Origin: Dryococelus australis | Lineage: Eukaryota; Arthropoda; Insecta; Phasmatodea; Phasmatidae | Direction: 5' to 3' | NCBI GenBank assembly: GCA_029891345.1 | Contig: CM056993.1 | Location: 274,030,900 to 274,094,899, forward strand | DNA length: 64,000 nt | Shown: in pieces, positions 46,340 to 58,220 of the stretch | How positions within the stretch are numbered: position 1 is the first letter of the stretch | Layout: every line of letters begins with the position of its first letter | The notes under the pieces: model-generated | Told to the model about the DNA's origin: nothing | The model's input: the letters and a program-made list of their open reading frames with translations, nothing else | Database searches by the model: none | Position numbers and translations under genes: made by a program

Positions 46340-47105
46340 TTTCTAACACCTCAAGACTCTCTGATACCCTTGTGTGTCTTATCACCTTTGCTTGTATCCT
46401 CCATCTTGATTTCCTGTAGTAGTATAACCTTTACACAGTCACCTCTGATTGAAATTTCGGAGTTCTCCAATGCCATTATCATAGATCGGTACGTTTCGGG
46501 TAATCCGGCTAACAGCAGGGTTCCTACCCACTCATCACTGATGGGGAACTTCATCTCATTTAATTTGTAAGCAGTTGTTATTATGCGATCGCAGTAGTTG
46601 TCAATAGATAGACATTTTTTCAATGTTGTCGTGACTAGTACCCTCAGTAAGCCAACGCGCCTAGTCAATCTCGGGTCTTCAAATGCACTTTCCAGTGCCG
46701 ATCATGCCTCAGCTGCTGTTTTAGTGTCCCTTATATGTGAATAATTTATCTTATCCACGGACAAGATTATACAGGAATGTGGTCTCTCTTCTTCCATGAG
46801 GTGTCAACTTTTGATGTATTTGGTTGTGTCTCAACCACGTCCCACAGATCATCATGAATCAGATAGACTTTCATGGCAAACTTCCATAAGAAGTAATTTT
46901 CGCGCCCGAGTAGTCTCTCTACGACCGGTAATCCTGACATGTCAGACGTGTCTATTTTTGAGCCAAACATCGCGCTGCGAATATTATAACCTTCATGACC
47001 ACATGGCAAGTTTAGGTTATTACTCACTCATTCTTTTTGCCTTGCGTGGGAACCACAATCTGGCTTTAACAACTACGAGCCTGGGCCCATAATTTGTTGA
47101 AGGGT
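46340..47105 (-). pseudogene. Ty1/copia gag fragment
   Basis: Minus-strand gag of a second copia family. VERLLGRENYFLWKFAMKVY and LIHDDLWDVVE (about 46840-46940) match the N-terminal 'L.GENY..WK..M...L...DLW' block. LRVLVTTTLKKCLSIDNYCD and LPISDEWVGTLLLAGLPETY-like residues (46500-46640) match the UBN2-type centre. A stop breaks the frame near 46700. The rest of pol is missing; coding homology ends around 46340, next to the Tigger remnant. Confidence 0.8.
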
Positions 47106-47300
47106 TAAAATCACGTGCAGACATCTTTTGCTCACCATATATCTACTTTATTAGAAACACTTCTCTGTTAGATACAATCATGCTATTATGACTACCGGAA
47201 GACTAACTACATAATCTAAGACAGGAAAACATAACACTCGTATAGCACCCTGCAAAAATGAACTTTCCCTCTCCATTGTCACCTATGGCATTCAAATACA
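47106..47300 (-). repeat. possible 5' LTR of the gag fragment
   Basis: On the minus strand, an AATAAA signal is followed by an end reading ...CCTTCAACA, then AATTATGGGCCCAGGC. This is the place and style of a copia LTR end followed by a primer-binding region (other copia elements have TGGTATCAGAGC there). The start is uncertain. Confidence 0.4.
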
Positions 47301-48620
47301 AATTTACCTCTCAACATAACGTATATAAAAAAATTAAGGTTGTTGAATCAGAATCACTATGTTCAGTTAACATACAAAGTTTGAATGCCTCACATGCATG
47401 ACAGTGATCTGGAATGAACTCAATTATGGTTAACGTGGCAATTTATCACTATAGGTTGCGTGCACCTGTTAATGTCAAAACATAATTACTCTAAAATTGC
47501 ACAAATACACTGACCAGAAAATACCAAGTTAATTAAAATTAATACGTAACACACACTTGTATGTTGGAGCATTCTGAAAGACCAGAATAAGAAAATCAGG
47601 GTATTGCATGAAAATATTACATTATATCTGACAAAGAAACAAAAAACATACAAAACTGTAGCTTGAAAAAACTTTATTAAAAATATCACATTTTATGGGT
47701 GCATCCACTGAATGCAATAGCTGTACACTATACGGGAGAGCCATTACAGAACATCAAAACATTACGTTACAAAACAAAAAACAGCCAGCACCATTTATAT
47801 TTTATTAATTCAGTAATGAATTCAGCTAAGTAATTGCTCCCATGGCAGTCCTTCAGACATGTGTTTAACTGAGAAGAGTATTTTGTAGTAGAACAGAACT
47901 AAATGAGGGAATTAAGTAAAATGGCCATTTTGGTAGGAGTTTTAACTATCAGTCTATTTTCAACGTAGCATTTGTAGAAGGTGAAGTAATATGAACACTT
48001 GCTACTAGTTAAATAGTAATTTTGTCAGGATCGTGGAAACACAGCAGAGTAGAAGCAGAAGCTGGAAAAAAAGTTCTTATTTAAAACTTTTTACGTGTAT
48101 GTGTGGGTGTATGTATTTGTATGTATGCATATGTTTATAATATGTATACATAGAATTGTTTTTGAATAACACAGATAAAGACAAAATTCGGCAATTTATT
48201 CCTCACAAAAATATAAGACCCATAATGTATGTGCATGTTTTCCATAAAGTTATTTTAAGGGAGCTATGCACCACCACAAAATCCTAGTTTAACATTCCCT
48301 CTTGAATATGTGTGCAGCCTACCTGTTAGGAAACAGACATTCTGTTTTGTGAGTTACGTATGGATTTTTCAAAAATGGTTCACCTGAGAGAGTTCCAACA
48401 AGACAACCTTTTTTGCTAATGTACATGTGCTGATTTATATTGTATTCAGTTCCCTCTCTTTTAGGCGTAAGGGGCTCAGCCCTGAGATGTGATTAGAACC
48501 CGACCCTACCTTTGGACTTACACTAGAATAAGGTAGTTTAGAAAAAAAAGTGTGCTGATTTATAAGATGACATTGAACTTTCGGGCTAAAAGTCTTTGCA
48601 TAGTGTAGAGCATTGAAATA

Positions 48621-48689
<69 letters not shown>

Positions 48690-48985
48690 CAAGGGCACAT
48701 GCAGAAACAAGCACAGTGCTTATGGTGGTTGACATGTGTAAGAAAGTGAGGTGAATGTCCATTTACCTCCATACTGCAATCTAAGAGTAGGATACTCTAT
48801 AGTAGAACAAATGTAAATGGTTACCATGCTACATGGAAAATGCTCTGTATGTTCTGAATGTGCCTAGAAATTTGTTTTCTAAATATCTGCCCTAGACAAG
48901 GGTATGACATGTAATTCGTCTAGAACCAAGTGTGAATTAATAATGATGGTGTTGTCAAGGCCCAAGGCCTTCGCATAGGCAATGT
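47301..48985. other. intron sequence without recognised element
   Basis: AT-rich sequence with (TA)n at 48624-48686. No gene, RNA or transposon was recognised. Confidence 0.4.
48624..48686. repeat. (TA)n microsatellite
   Basis: About 31 TA units, uninterrupted. Confidence 0.95.
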
Positions 48986-48989
48986 TTAA

Positions 48990-49470
48990 TATGGATATTC
49001 GTATAAGGAAACCAGAAAATTCATGTGAGAGTGAAGCAAATTTCACAGCAAAGTACACCCTGCAAACTTGACATGAACATCTGGCTCATTAAAACAGTTG
49101 CCATCTACAGAAAATTCTTAAACAACAAGGAATTACAGTTGCAGTTGATACATTCTGTAGAGCATGTGTTGAGGGAAAGCAGAATAGGAACACGTTTTAG
49201 TTGCATCAACATTGTGCTCAGAACCTGGTGAAATTATTCATATTATCAAAATGGGCCAATGGAGCATGAGTGATTGGGTGGAGTAAAGTATTTTGTGTGC
49301 TTCACCCGTGCTTCACACATGATTACTCATGGTTAATGCTATCAAAGAAAAATCAGAGACTGTGGTAAAAATTACTGAAATGTTAAAAAAAATGGTTGAG
49401 AATCCAGACATGCAGTAAAAAATTCACTAATGGTGGGAAAATTGAGCTCAGAGGAGAGACTGCCCAATGG
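48990..49470 (+). pseudogene. Ty1/copia integrase fragment
   Basis: The + strand carries SCESEANFTAKYTLQTWHE-like residues, then a GAG-pre-integrase zinc block (LAH.NSCHLQKILKQQGITV, then VDTFCRACVEGKQNR, about 49080-49195). This runs on into an integrase core (GWSKVFCVLHPCFTHDYSWL near 49280, then residues matching the K.E.....LK....ENQTC region near 49400). Several frameshifts. It is a third copia trace in the same intron, on the opposite strand to the other two. Confidence 0.75.
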
Positions 49471-50693
49471 CAGTCGAAAGCAGAGGACATGAGTCCACGT
49501 CAGAAGTGGTGGCTCCATGCTACGCACATGTGCGAAGGATGGAGTGTTATTAAAATGGAAGTAACACAAAGTTAACTTTAGTTTACAAACATGTGCACAG
49601 AACTGCACAAGCAAGAAATACATAAGCATATTTTATTTACTAACATAAATCCTTTTTTATTATTCTCGTGGCCATCCAGTCTATCTTCAGGGCACTCTAG
49701 ATGACATGCCAATGCATCAAACACACACATCACATGACCCTGCACCTCATGTGCACATGGCCCATGGCAGGCTTCTGCCAGCCGAAGAACGAGATTGGAT
49801 GACACCATCTACTTTACTGTCCCAAAAGATGTCATGTTGAAATTAAGTACCTACTTTGATTGTTGTGTAAATATTACTAAATTCCTGATTATGTGTTTTT
49901 TTTACTTAAATGATAGTAGTAAAAGTAGTAATGTTAAAAACTTATAAGGCTTACACCATAAAAAAGGCACATCAACATTCCAATTTTCCCTGCATTCACG
50001 TAGAAAAATTAATTTTCCTACAAATTATTTTATTGCTAACTTTTCTTACCCACACAATACTAAAATTACCACATTGAAATAGTCAGGCAAGTTAAACATG
50101 TGATCTATTACTCACACTCACAGGTTAGTAAATTTTTTCTAACAATTTGAAAAAACTGCATTTAATATAACCTTATTATCACTTACTCAAAGCCTTATCT
50201 GTCATCACTGTCTGTAATAGTAAAACTTCAGTTATTGTAGAAAATTTATTATGTGAATAGGTCTTTAGTATTCTGAAGAAAATAAAACTAAATTATAATC
50301 TGAAAATGTGCTGTACAGTAATTAATACTCATTTTGCAAATAACTGAAACTGGTGTTTATTAAACCATCCTCATGACTACATTACTATGTCATGACTACA
50401 TTACTATGACTAGACTAAACCAAAGAGAACAAGGTACAGTATATAACAGTCACAAGTGAATGATGTGACCTATCAATTAATCCAGTAACAATAAACTTTC
50501 CAACAGAATGTGTTTGAACATCCTTTATATACACACTTAACTTATAATTTTATTTAAAACACATTAATCACTATCATAAACTTAAGAAACATTAGTTCTA
50601 GGTATTAAAAAAATAAATTCAAAACAAACAGTTGCTTGCAGTCCATTTTGTTTTCTTTAAAGTTGTTCATATGAGACAACAAAATTAATAATA
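49471..50693. other. intron sequence without recognised element
   Basis: No recognised gene or element. A short direct duplication (CATGACTACATTACTATG twice) occurs at about 50372-50408. Confidence 0.4.
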
Positions 50694-50695
50694 TA

Positions 50696-52181
50696 CAATG
50701 GCTCACGTTAATATACAGTCACTGATGACTATCGCAGTTTCATGATGTTTGTTACATTAGAAATGAAGATCATATATTGCACAATCATTCCTGTGTGCTT
50801 TGAAGATGAAATATAACGGCACACAATAACGGAAATGAGCAGTGCAACTTAAACAATATGATTTTTTTGTCTTCCCATGCTGCATTAGTACGCCACTTTA
50901 AGATTCGGCCATCATCATTCAAACACAAACGTAATCCTCTTTGCAAATTAAACAAACAGTCTTTTAGTATCTGGTAGCATGGCCATTCTGTTTAGTTTCT
51001 TCTTGCAGGCATTGTGGCATATTAGCAATTATTTTCCTGGTACATTCGGAGCCAATCGTAGGTAATCCATTCTTCCTTGAACCTTCTCTCTAAACATTTT
51101 GTGGACCTAACTGTAGTAATACTCAATTCAGGTCAGGTGATTGAGGAGGTGTGTATCTTGGTAGAATTTAAACGTGTTCCAAATGTCCAGATTATCTGCA
51201 CTCTTGTGTAGGTTTGCTTTCAGGATGTTGAGATAGTCTTCCTTTTTCATTGTTTCATCGACATGTACTGTCTCTCCAACACCTGCTGAAGATATACAGC
51301 CCCAGATCATAATATATTACCTTCACTGTGCTTCACAGTAGGCTGTACGTTACCAGGTTTTAGCTCCTCATTTGGCTTGCGCCATATTTTTACCCTGCCA
51401 TCTGAACCAAAAACATTCAATTTCATCTCATCAGCAAAAATAAAATTATTCTACAAGCTTTCATCTTTGTCAGCATGGTCCTTTGTGAACATAAGTAATT
51501 TTCATTATTCATCTCATTAATAAACTGCTTCTTTCTAGGTACCCTGCTATTATATCCTGCTCTTCTCATCGTATGGTTTCTGGATGGATGTTCTTTCCAC
51601 ATTTATTGAGTACCTCCATGGTAAACTTGCAAGCACTATTGTTGGGATCTTTCTTTTTTTTCCTGATTACTAGACATTCTTCTCTCTCGCTTAGTTTCTT
51701 TAGATGTTGTTTTTGAGGTATCAAATCTGTTGTCTTCCTTCTCAAATCTCGTTATGATGTCTCCGACAGTGCACCGCGGCAGATTCAGGTGATCTGCAAA
51801 TTTTTATTGAGATTTCTTCTTTGTAGGAAGAAATATTACCAGCTGTTGCTGTTGAAACATTGTATTCTTGTTCCAATGTCCCATTTGCCTGACTGACGCA
51901 GCCAATACGAGGTATGAATGCAATGTGCATGATGACTGTGCCATGTATCCACCACAACTGGCAGAATATTAAGATGGCGTACGTATGCGGTATGCGAGAA
52001 CAAAATATTGTATTTCATTAACTTGCACTGCTCATTTCCGTTATTGGCTACTGTTTCATTTTATTTAAAGCACACAAGAATGATTGTGCAATATGTTTTA
52101 TGTTTATCTTAATTTCTGTTATAACATAAGTCCATGAAACTGTGATAATCACCAGTGGCCGAATATTAATGTGAGCCACTG
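50696..52181 (-). mobile_element. Tc1-like element with about 160-bp inverted repeats
   Basis: A 1486-bp element. The left end is CAATGGCTCACGTTAATATA; the reverse complement of the right end is CAGTGGCTCACATTAATATT. Similarity between the ends continues for about 160 bp (through AATAACGGAAATGAGCAGTG). TA precedes the left end; the right flank has lost it. The minus-strand transposase remnant shows MKLNVFGSDGRVKIWRKPNE-like residues (about 51400), MIWGCISSAGVGETVHVDET (51250-51310), LNILKANLHKSADNL and FKFYQDT (about 51165), the second-Asp region of Tc1 transposases. Stops and frameshifts prevent activity. Confidence 0.88.
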
Positions 52182-53199
52182 GAGGTAAGTTAACACTTCA
52201 TTTCACAAGATGCAGAAAGTTTTTCCATGAATGCTTGGTTTAGTGGAATCATCATGTTCTGACTCGCTGCAAGGTTTTTTCTATGTATAGTACAGTCTGA
52301 CAAATAGCCACTGAAAAAGACTTAAAAAATGCTTGACGAAATACCATAAAGCTACCCTAAAATGGCATTATCATAAAAGACACCAAGTCAGATAAATTTG
52401 GGGCCTTAAGTTGTAATAAAAATACTTTTTATACACAATTTTCAGTAGAACCATAATCTCACAGAATGCCACCAAGCAAATTAAAAAAAAAAGTATATAA
52501 TACACCAGAGATATAGTCACCGAAACCATTATGTGGCTGACCCATAACTAGGGTGTCCCTTAAAGTTATAGAATCACCGATGGTCACATACAAAGGAAGA
52601 GGTAGGGGGTCTAAGAGTTCCCCCTTGCTGAATTTAAAGTTTAAAATTGTAGTAGTTACGCAAAATTTGTGCCAGAATAGGTTGTTATAAGAACACTAAA
52701 TTTTACGGTCATTTCCGAAAATATTTGCGTGTGCATGTACATATGTGTACGTGCGTGTGGTAGTGGTTTCTTAATGGACTGATTGTGTTTATTTGCATCT
52801 TATGTACAAAAACTGATGCTTGTTACTAGTCTGCTACAGTTTTCTTAAAACATAGCTTTAAAAATTTGTTCCTATATGAACATATTAATTGTGCCACAAA
52901 TTAATATGCCAGAGTGAGCAAACAAATTCCTGACATAGAAGCATTTCCTTTAATAGGTTGATAGAGCCTGTAATAATGTTTGTGATTGGCGATTGCACAA
53001 GTATTTTAGAAAAAAAAGTTATCAAAATTTAATTAACTTAAATTTGTTCTTATTTTGTAATTATTACGTAGCTGAAGGTGTTTTGCTACCAATTTTTCTA
53101 CAATGTTGTAAGTAAAAATGTACATTTTGAGATAAGTTAATAGGAGAAGTAAAGCAAAACCATAATTCCAGTAAGCTTGATACGTATTCCCAGTTCAAA
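52182..53199. other. intron sequence without recognised element
   Basis: AT-rich; no gene or repeat was recognised. Confidence 0.4.
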
Positions 53200-53453
53200 G
53201 TGAGTGAAGAGATTTGGGTGGCTCTTAACATCAAGGTCGTGAGAGCAGATGAGGGGGGAAGTGAGGTGAGTGTGGAGCAGTGCCGGAATGTAGGGGCGGG
53301 GAAAACGGGAGATCCCCAAGAAAACCCGCCAACCAGTGGCATCATCCTGCACGTTTCCCACATGCGAAAATCCGGGAGTGACGCCACTGGGAATCAAACT
53401 TAGTTCGCATAGGTGGGAGGCGAGTAGTTTAACCACTACACCACCGTGGCCCC
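53200..53453 (-). mobile_element. tRNA-derived SINE, copy 1
   Basis: Minus strand. A GGGGCCACGGTGGTGTAGTG head with an A-box-like TGGTGTAGTGGTTA and a B-box-like GTTTGATTCCC, then a body (CACTCCCGGATTTT, GGGTTTTCTTGGGGATCTC, CTGCTCCACACTCACCT, TTAAGAGC) and tail AAATCTCTTCACTCAC. The body and tail match copy 2 at 61369. It lies 198 bp upstream of miple exon 2, antisense to the gene. It resembles insect tRNA-SINE designs; the exact family is not assigned. Confidence 0.85.
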
Positions 53454-53651
53454 TCGAAGTTAAACTATTTGTAAGGCTTTCCAAATAAATCTATGAAAGT
53501 AGTTTTATTTTAATGTAATTCATGCGTGTATCAAAACCAGGATGAAAATAATATTTACATCCACCTTCTCTTCATAAGTTAAATTTTTTTACACTTGCAG
53601 TAGTATAGTTTGGTTCACATGCAATATTTTTTTACAACATGTGTGTTGTAG

Positions 53652-53789
53652 ATCCCTGTCGCTATGTGAAGGGAGCCTGGTCGGACTGTGACTCGAAAAC
53701 AAACATGAGGACTAGAATATTGACCTTGAAGAAAGGGGACCAGGCAACATGTGAGCAGACTAAAACCATTCAGAAGAAGTGCAAGAAAG
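53652..53789 (+). CDS. miple: miple-type gene, exon encoding PTN/MK repeat 1
   Basis: Encodes one pleiotrophin/midkine domain: CRYVKGAWSDCDSKTNMRTR followed by ILTLKKGDQATCEQTKTIQK and KCKK. The cysteines are spaced C-x9-C-x20-C-x9-C, as in the C-terminal domain of vertebrate PTN and MDK, with the family's W before the second Cys, a TR pair, an LK turn and Lys-rich ends for glycosaminoglycan binding. The acceptor is TTGTAG|AT (53650-53651) and the donor is AAAG|GTAACT (790). At 138 nt it is a symmetrical phase 1-1 exon, so it can be duplicated or skipped without a shift. The PTN/MK family assignment is strong. Confidence 0.92.
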
Positions 53790-54913
53790 GTAACTTGAGT
53801 CACTGTTGTTTGTGTTTCCTGCTTCCAGCTATTGGCTTTCTCTGCCTTGCTTGTATGTTTTATATCTCTTGTGTAGACCTGCTTCAAAGAATTTCTAATG
53901 CTTTAATATAAAAGCCACAAGATTTTTTTTTTACGTTTCACAAGCACATTACTGAAGTCAGCCCCACTTATTGTTAAATAAACTATAAACCACATTCAAA
54001 ATTCGTAGTATATACTAAATCAGTAATGGGATTTAATAGAAATCTGATTATGAAAATTTGTGACACAAGAGTTGTAAAATAAGACTCATGGCTTCCATGC
54101 ATATGTAAGATCAGAGTTCTACTTCTTTGTGTTAGGTACCTGGAATATTTTGCACAAACCTTATGAGTTCACATTATAACTAATCATAACTTTTTCAAAC
54201 TCATATGTAGTGGTACATTAAAGAAAAATATACATCTTTGTTAGATGACTAAGAGTGAAGCATAAAGCATACCTTTGCATGAGATTCAAGAGTTTGTTGC
54301 TGAAGTGGCCAGGCATGGCAAACGTGCAAGCAGTTGCTATTCTCATTGCTGCTCCTCAGTAATAAGAAGATTGCTTACTTCCTTATTAGTGTACGGCCGT
54401 GGTAGTTGTGGATTACGAGTAGCGAGAGCAAAACAGCACGTGAGACACTCCTCAGCAATCAGTCCACCTCACTTAGGTTAGTTGGTCTCGTGACAAGGCT
54501 GACAGCTCACTTCGCGAGTTTCGACCAGCTGCAACCAACTGTGCTTAGACTTCACAAGCTGTTGGGTGATGTGAGACTACGTGGAAAATAAATACAGTGC
54601 TGCCAACATTTAATACTACAAAGAATCTTGTTTTTCTTTCCAGTTTAGGCAAATTTTGCCTAAAAAATACATGCCACAGTTTAATCTTAAAATCTAGTAA
54701 AATCTTCAACTTTTTTTTGTATAAACCAGATTCCATAAGAAATTTTTATAAATAAAGTTTACTTTAGTTTTTATGCTTACCTAATTTTTTTCTGAAGGGA
54801 CTGAAAAAGTAATGCTTACTATCCAGGAAAATTTCTTTGAAGGGTCAAATTACACATGTGCAGATAAACAAGGTGCAAGAACTTTTTAAGTGGAAACTTC
54901 TTAATAGGGTTCC

Positions 54914-54998
<85 letters not shown>
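54914..54998. repeat. (CA)n(GA)n(TA)n compound microsatellite
   Basis: Three successive dinucleotide runs: CA to about 54930, GA to about 54945, TA to 54998. Confidence 0.95.
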
Positions 54999-55003
<5 letters not shown>

Positions 55004-55539
55004 TCATTCTCCTTGTCAAAACACAGAGGACACAGCACAATGAAAAAAAAAGATAAAATAATAATTATAATAAGCCTTCACAAAGTTTCGAGGCCTTGAA
55101 ACTGTCCCCCTTCTTCAGGTGAGACACTGGACTCTGTACAATCAACAACTCATCCTTCCCTGCAAACATATTTTTTCCATTCTGAATGTTGCTTAGTTAC
55201 TTGTTTTTGGCTCACCAGTTCTGAATTAAAAGTAATTATACCTACAAAAACCACACAAACAAAAAAAAACACCCATTAAAATTTACCCCGTTATTTGAGG
55301 CTGATTATTTAAAGAGAAACTAAATTCTTTTCATTCTTTTACTGAGAGTTAATAATAACTAAACATGCAGTAAGAGTTCATTTGCAGTACCTTAACCGAA
55401 CTCAACTTTCTGTGAAAATGCAGGTATAGTATATTCATGGTTTTTCATACATTTTCAATCAAACATTTGGAAAATTATTCTATGTATGATGTGTTTCACT
55501 GTTTCCTAAATATATCCTGCATTACAAGCATTTACATGT

Positions 55540-55862
55540 GTTAACACAAAAGCACTTACCTTATTTTTAGTTTAATTGAACTTTTACTCTTATTTGATTT
55601 ATAAAGTATATTACCATATTACATTTATAGTTAATAAAATAAAAACAGGGAGATATAAGGTGCATTCGCAACGCCTAGTAAAAAATAGTTATTATACAAA
55701 ATAATATTACGTAGAGTGTGCACAAATCCTGTGTGTTGTCCCTTTGGTGTAATTTTTTATACTTGGTCAAGCTTTGTTTGCATGAGGCTAAGGAATATCC
55801 AGGAAGTAGAACTTTAGCATAGCTTCAGAAAATTTGGAAGTAACCGTGAATAGCCCATAGTG
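55540..55862 (+). repeat. dispersed repeat, copy 2 (partner at 3.6 kb)
   Basis: Matches 3560-3892 over about 320 bp in the same orientation, ending GTAACCGTGAATAGCCCATAG, a tip similar to that of the TAGGC MITE family. Confidence 0.65.
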
Positions 55863-57469
55863 CCCGTTACACTTGCAACCATTTAACTCCTGAACTGTTT
55901 AGACATGTTAAATGCAATGTGCTAAAACTTTTCAGCATTTAAATCTTAGTTCGATATTGTAAATCTTGCTGTAATTTAATCATCTCTTTCAGTCTGATGT
56001 CAAGAAAGCATAAACACAATATCTTCTTTTGGCTCATATTGATGCTGCTCAATCTATTCTTCATGCTTTATGGCTGGCAGAACAAATTTTACTGAATGTG
56101 CAAGCACATACGTGTGCATAGTAATGTGACAAAGTGCTTATGTATATGTGTATATGCATGTGCACATAATGTGTGTGTGAGCACACACAACAAACATTTA
56201 AGTTTTCTTTTGAAAAGTGTCAGGTTTAAACTACATACATGTAATGGCAAATGATGAGATGTAACTGAATTGCATTTACTAGATTTAAAACAGATAAAAG
56301 TGAAACTAGTATGCTCTAGAAAGTGGTATTTGCGAACAGTGCTGGTAATGATCTGAAAAATAGAATATTTCTACAGAAAGGTTTTACCAGTATACCAGAT
56401 TTGATCCTTGGTTTGTAATAAACATATACATAACTCTTTTAAGTTAGCAAAATTTTCTATTTCTATATTCTAGAGCTCAAAACATTGAAAATAATCATTG
56501 TGTTTTATATTTTACAAACCATTTTAAAAATTATATATTTGGTAATGCGTAGTGATTTTTTATTTATTTATTTGTATATTAATTACTTAATTTACATGCA
56601 AACTGCATATTCAGGATTTTTTAATTTTATTTAATTTTATCATTCAATTGATGTAAAACAAATTACAATGACTGTCAATTTAGTGCATTTATACAAAAAT
56701 AAATACACTCAAAAATGTTATAACAACATTACATTTTTCAAAGAACACCCATATTACAAATATAAAAAATACATACAATGACAACTATTTATATAAGTTA
56801 AAATATTCATCTATAGAATAAGGAACAAGGTTAAGTAGGAATTTTTTCAATTGACTTTCACATAGTTTATGAGTTTTACTGTATCAAATATTGAAAAGGT
56901 TACTAGACAATTTGTTTAAAAGTTTTATTCCCATATAATATGGATTCATTTTAATTCTGTGGGCTCAGAATAAGACACCTATTTGCATTTCTAGTGTGAT
57001 GATTGTGTACGTTCTTATTTTTCTTGTAGTCAATATGTTTACAAGCAAAAATAATGGTACAATAAATGTATATACCTACTACAATTAAAAATTTAAAGTT
57101 TGGGAAACCCTAGTTTACAGGATTCAATTTTCCTTAAATTTCATATCATTGTTATTATCTTCTTCTGCAGGATAAAGACATTAATCCAATCTGGAGACGT
57201 ACCCCAAAAAATTATCACATTTTTAATGATGGAGTAAACATTAGCAAAGTACATGGAGATTACTGTATCATGAGAACCAAATTAATTTTATGCTATTTAA
57301 AGTATATCATAGGGAATTTAATTTCTGACAGAATAACATCGTATGTTTATTCCAGTTGGGTTTATCATCAATTGTTTAATCCAAGAAATTTTGCATCATT
57401 GTTACTTATTTACTAAAAATATACAACCAATACTTAAATTAAGTTTATAATTTGTGGTGTTCTTAAATG

Positions 57470-57722
57470 AGAATTAAATTACTGATAACTTAGGAGTATT
57501 TAGTAATAAGTTATTCTCTTTAAACCACATTTGTAAGTCTGTTAGAGTTTGGGAAATTTTATATTCAAGTTGATCCAGTGTATCTGCTATTATTATTATT
57601 ACTACGGAAGTATCGTCTGCAAACATTATAGTATCCCCCCTGGTTATGTAGACTGGCAGATCATTCTCATCTGTGTAGCAGCAACATAACAATGAAACTT
57701 GTCTAACACAATTCAACATAAT
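57470..57722 (-). pseudogene. non-LTR retrotransposon RT fragment
   Basis: Minus strand: a degraded 'GVPQGS.LGP' box (NCVRQVSLLCC) and ENDLPVYI, then the catalytic box MFADDTSVV, then LQMWFKENNLLLNTPK, the standard F/YADD to 'W...N.L.LN..K' run of jockey/R1-like LINE RTs. Only about 80 residues remain. It ends 78 bp before miple exon 3, antisense to it. Confidence 0.82.
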
Positions 57723-57799
57723 TGCAATAAGTCATTTAATAAATGGGGCAGCCCCAAACAACTATGGCTAATGAGATACTCGGTATATTTTGCCTGCAG

Positions 57800-57955
57800 C
57801 CTGTCGTTATGAGAAAGGCACTTGGAGCGAGTGTTCTAGTGAAAACCAAATGACTCGGACTGACAGCCTTAAGCCAAACAGCGACCCCTCCTGTGAACAG
57901 AGTCGCCTAATCACAAAGAAGTGTAAAAACAAAGGAGCTAAAAACAACAACAAAG
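57800..57955 (+). CDS. miple: miple-type gene, exon encoding PTN/MK repeat 2
   Basis: Second PTN/MK domain: CRYEKGTWSECSSENQMTRT followed by DSLKPNSDPSCEQSRLITKK and CKN. It has spacing C-x9-C-x19-C-x9-C, then a basic, Asn-rich run (KGAKNNNK). Acceptor TGCCTGCAG|CC; donor AAAG|GTAAAA; 156 nt, phase 1-1 like exon 2. The two exons look like an ancient tandem duplication. If the donor were not used the frame would stop four codons later (KTVF-stop), a possible short isoform. The usual Lys-rich C-terminal tail should be in a later exon that I did not find. Confidence 0.92.
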
Positions 57956-58220
57956 GTAAAACTGTATTCTGATTTCATTAAATAACCCTTTAAACAAGTG
58001 AAGTAGTCATCATTGCGATACTAACCTAAACATGTGATGTAGTCAGTATTGTAATACTAACCTAAAATTACATAAACAAGCGACAATTTGTCCACTGTGT
58101 AAGGTACTTCAGTCATGTTTTCTGTTACATGCATACTTTGCTAAATGGTATAGTGTAGACGTGAATAATCACTCTTGGTTCAGCCCAGTAATTATATTCC
58201 AAATGATATATAATGATAAT

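Larger units (their letters stand above)
34449..53651 (+). other. intron 1 of miple-type gene (19.2 kb)
   Basis: GT (34449) to AG (53651), phase 1. It carries the gypsy, Tigger, copia and Tc1-like remnants, MITEs and a SINE listed separately. The stretch 34449-35303 contains no recognised feature. Confidence 0.7.
53790..57799 (+). other. intron 2 of miple-type gene (4.0 kb)
   Basis: GT (53790) to CAG (57799). Holds a CA/GA/TA compound microsatellite (54914-54998), a dispersed repeat (55540-55862) and a LINE RT fragment (57470-57722). The remainder shows nothing recognisable. Confidence 0.85.
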
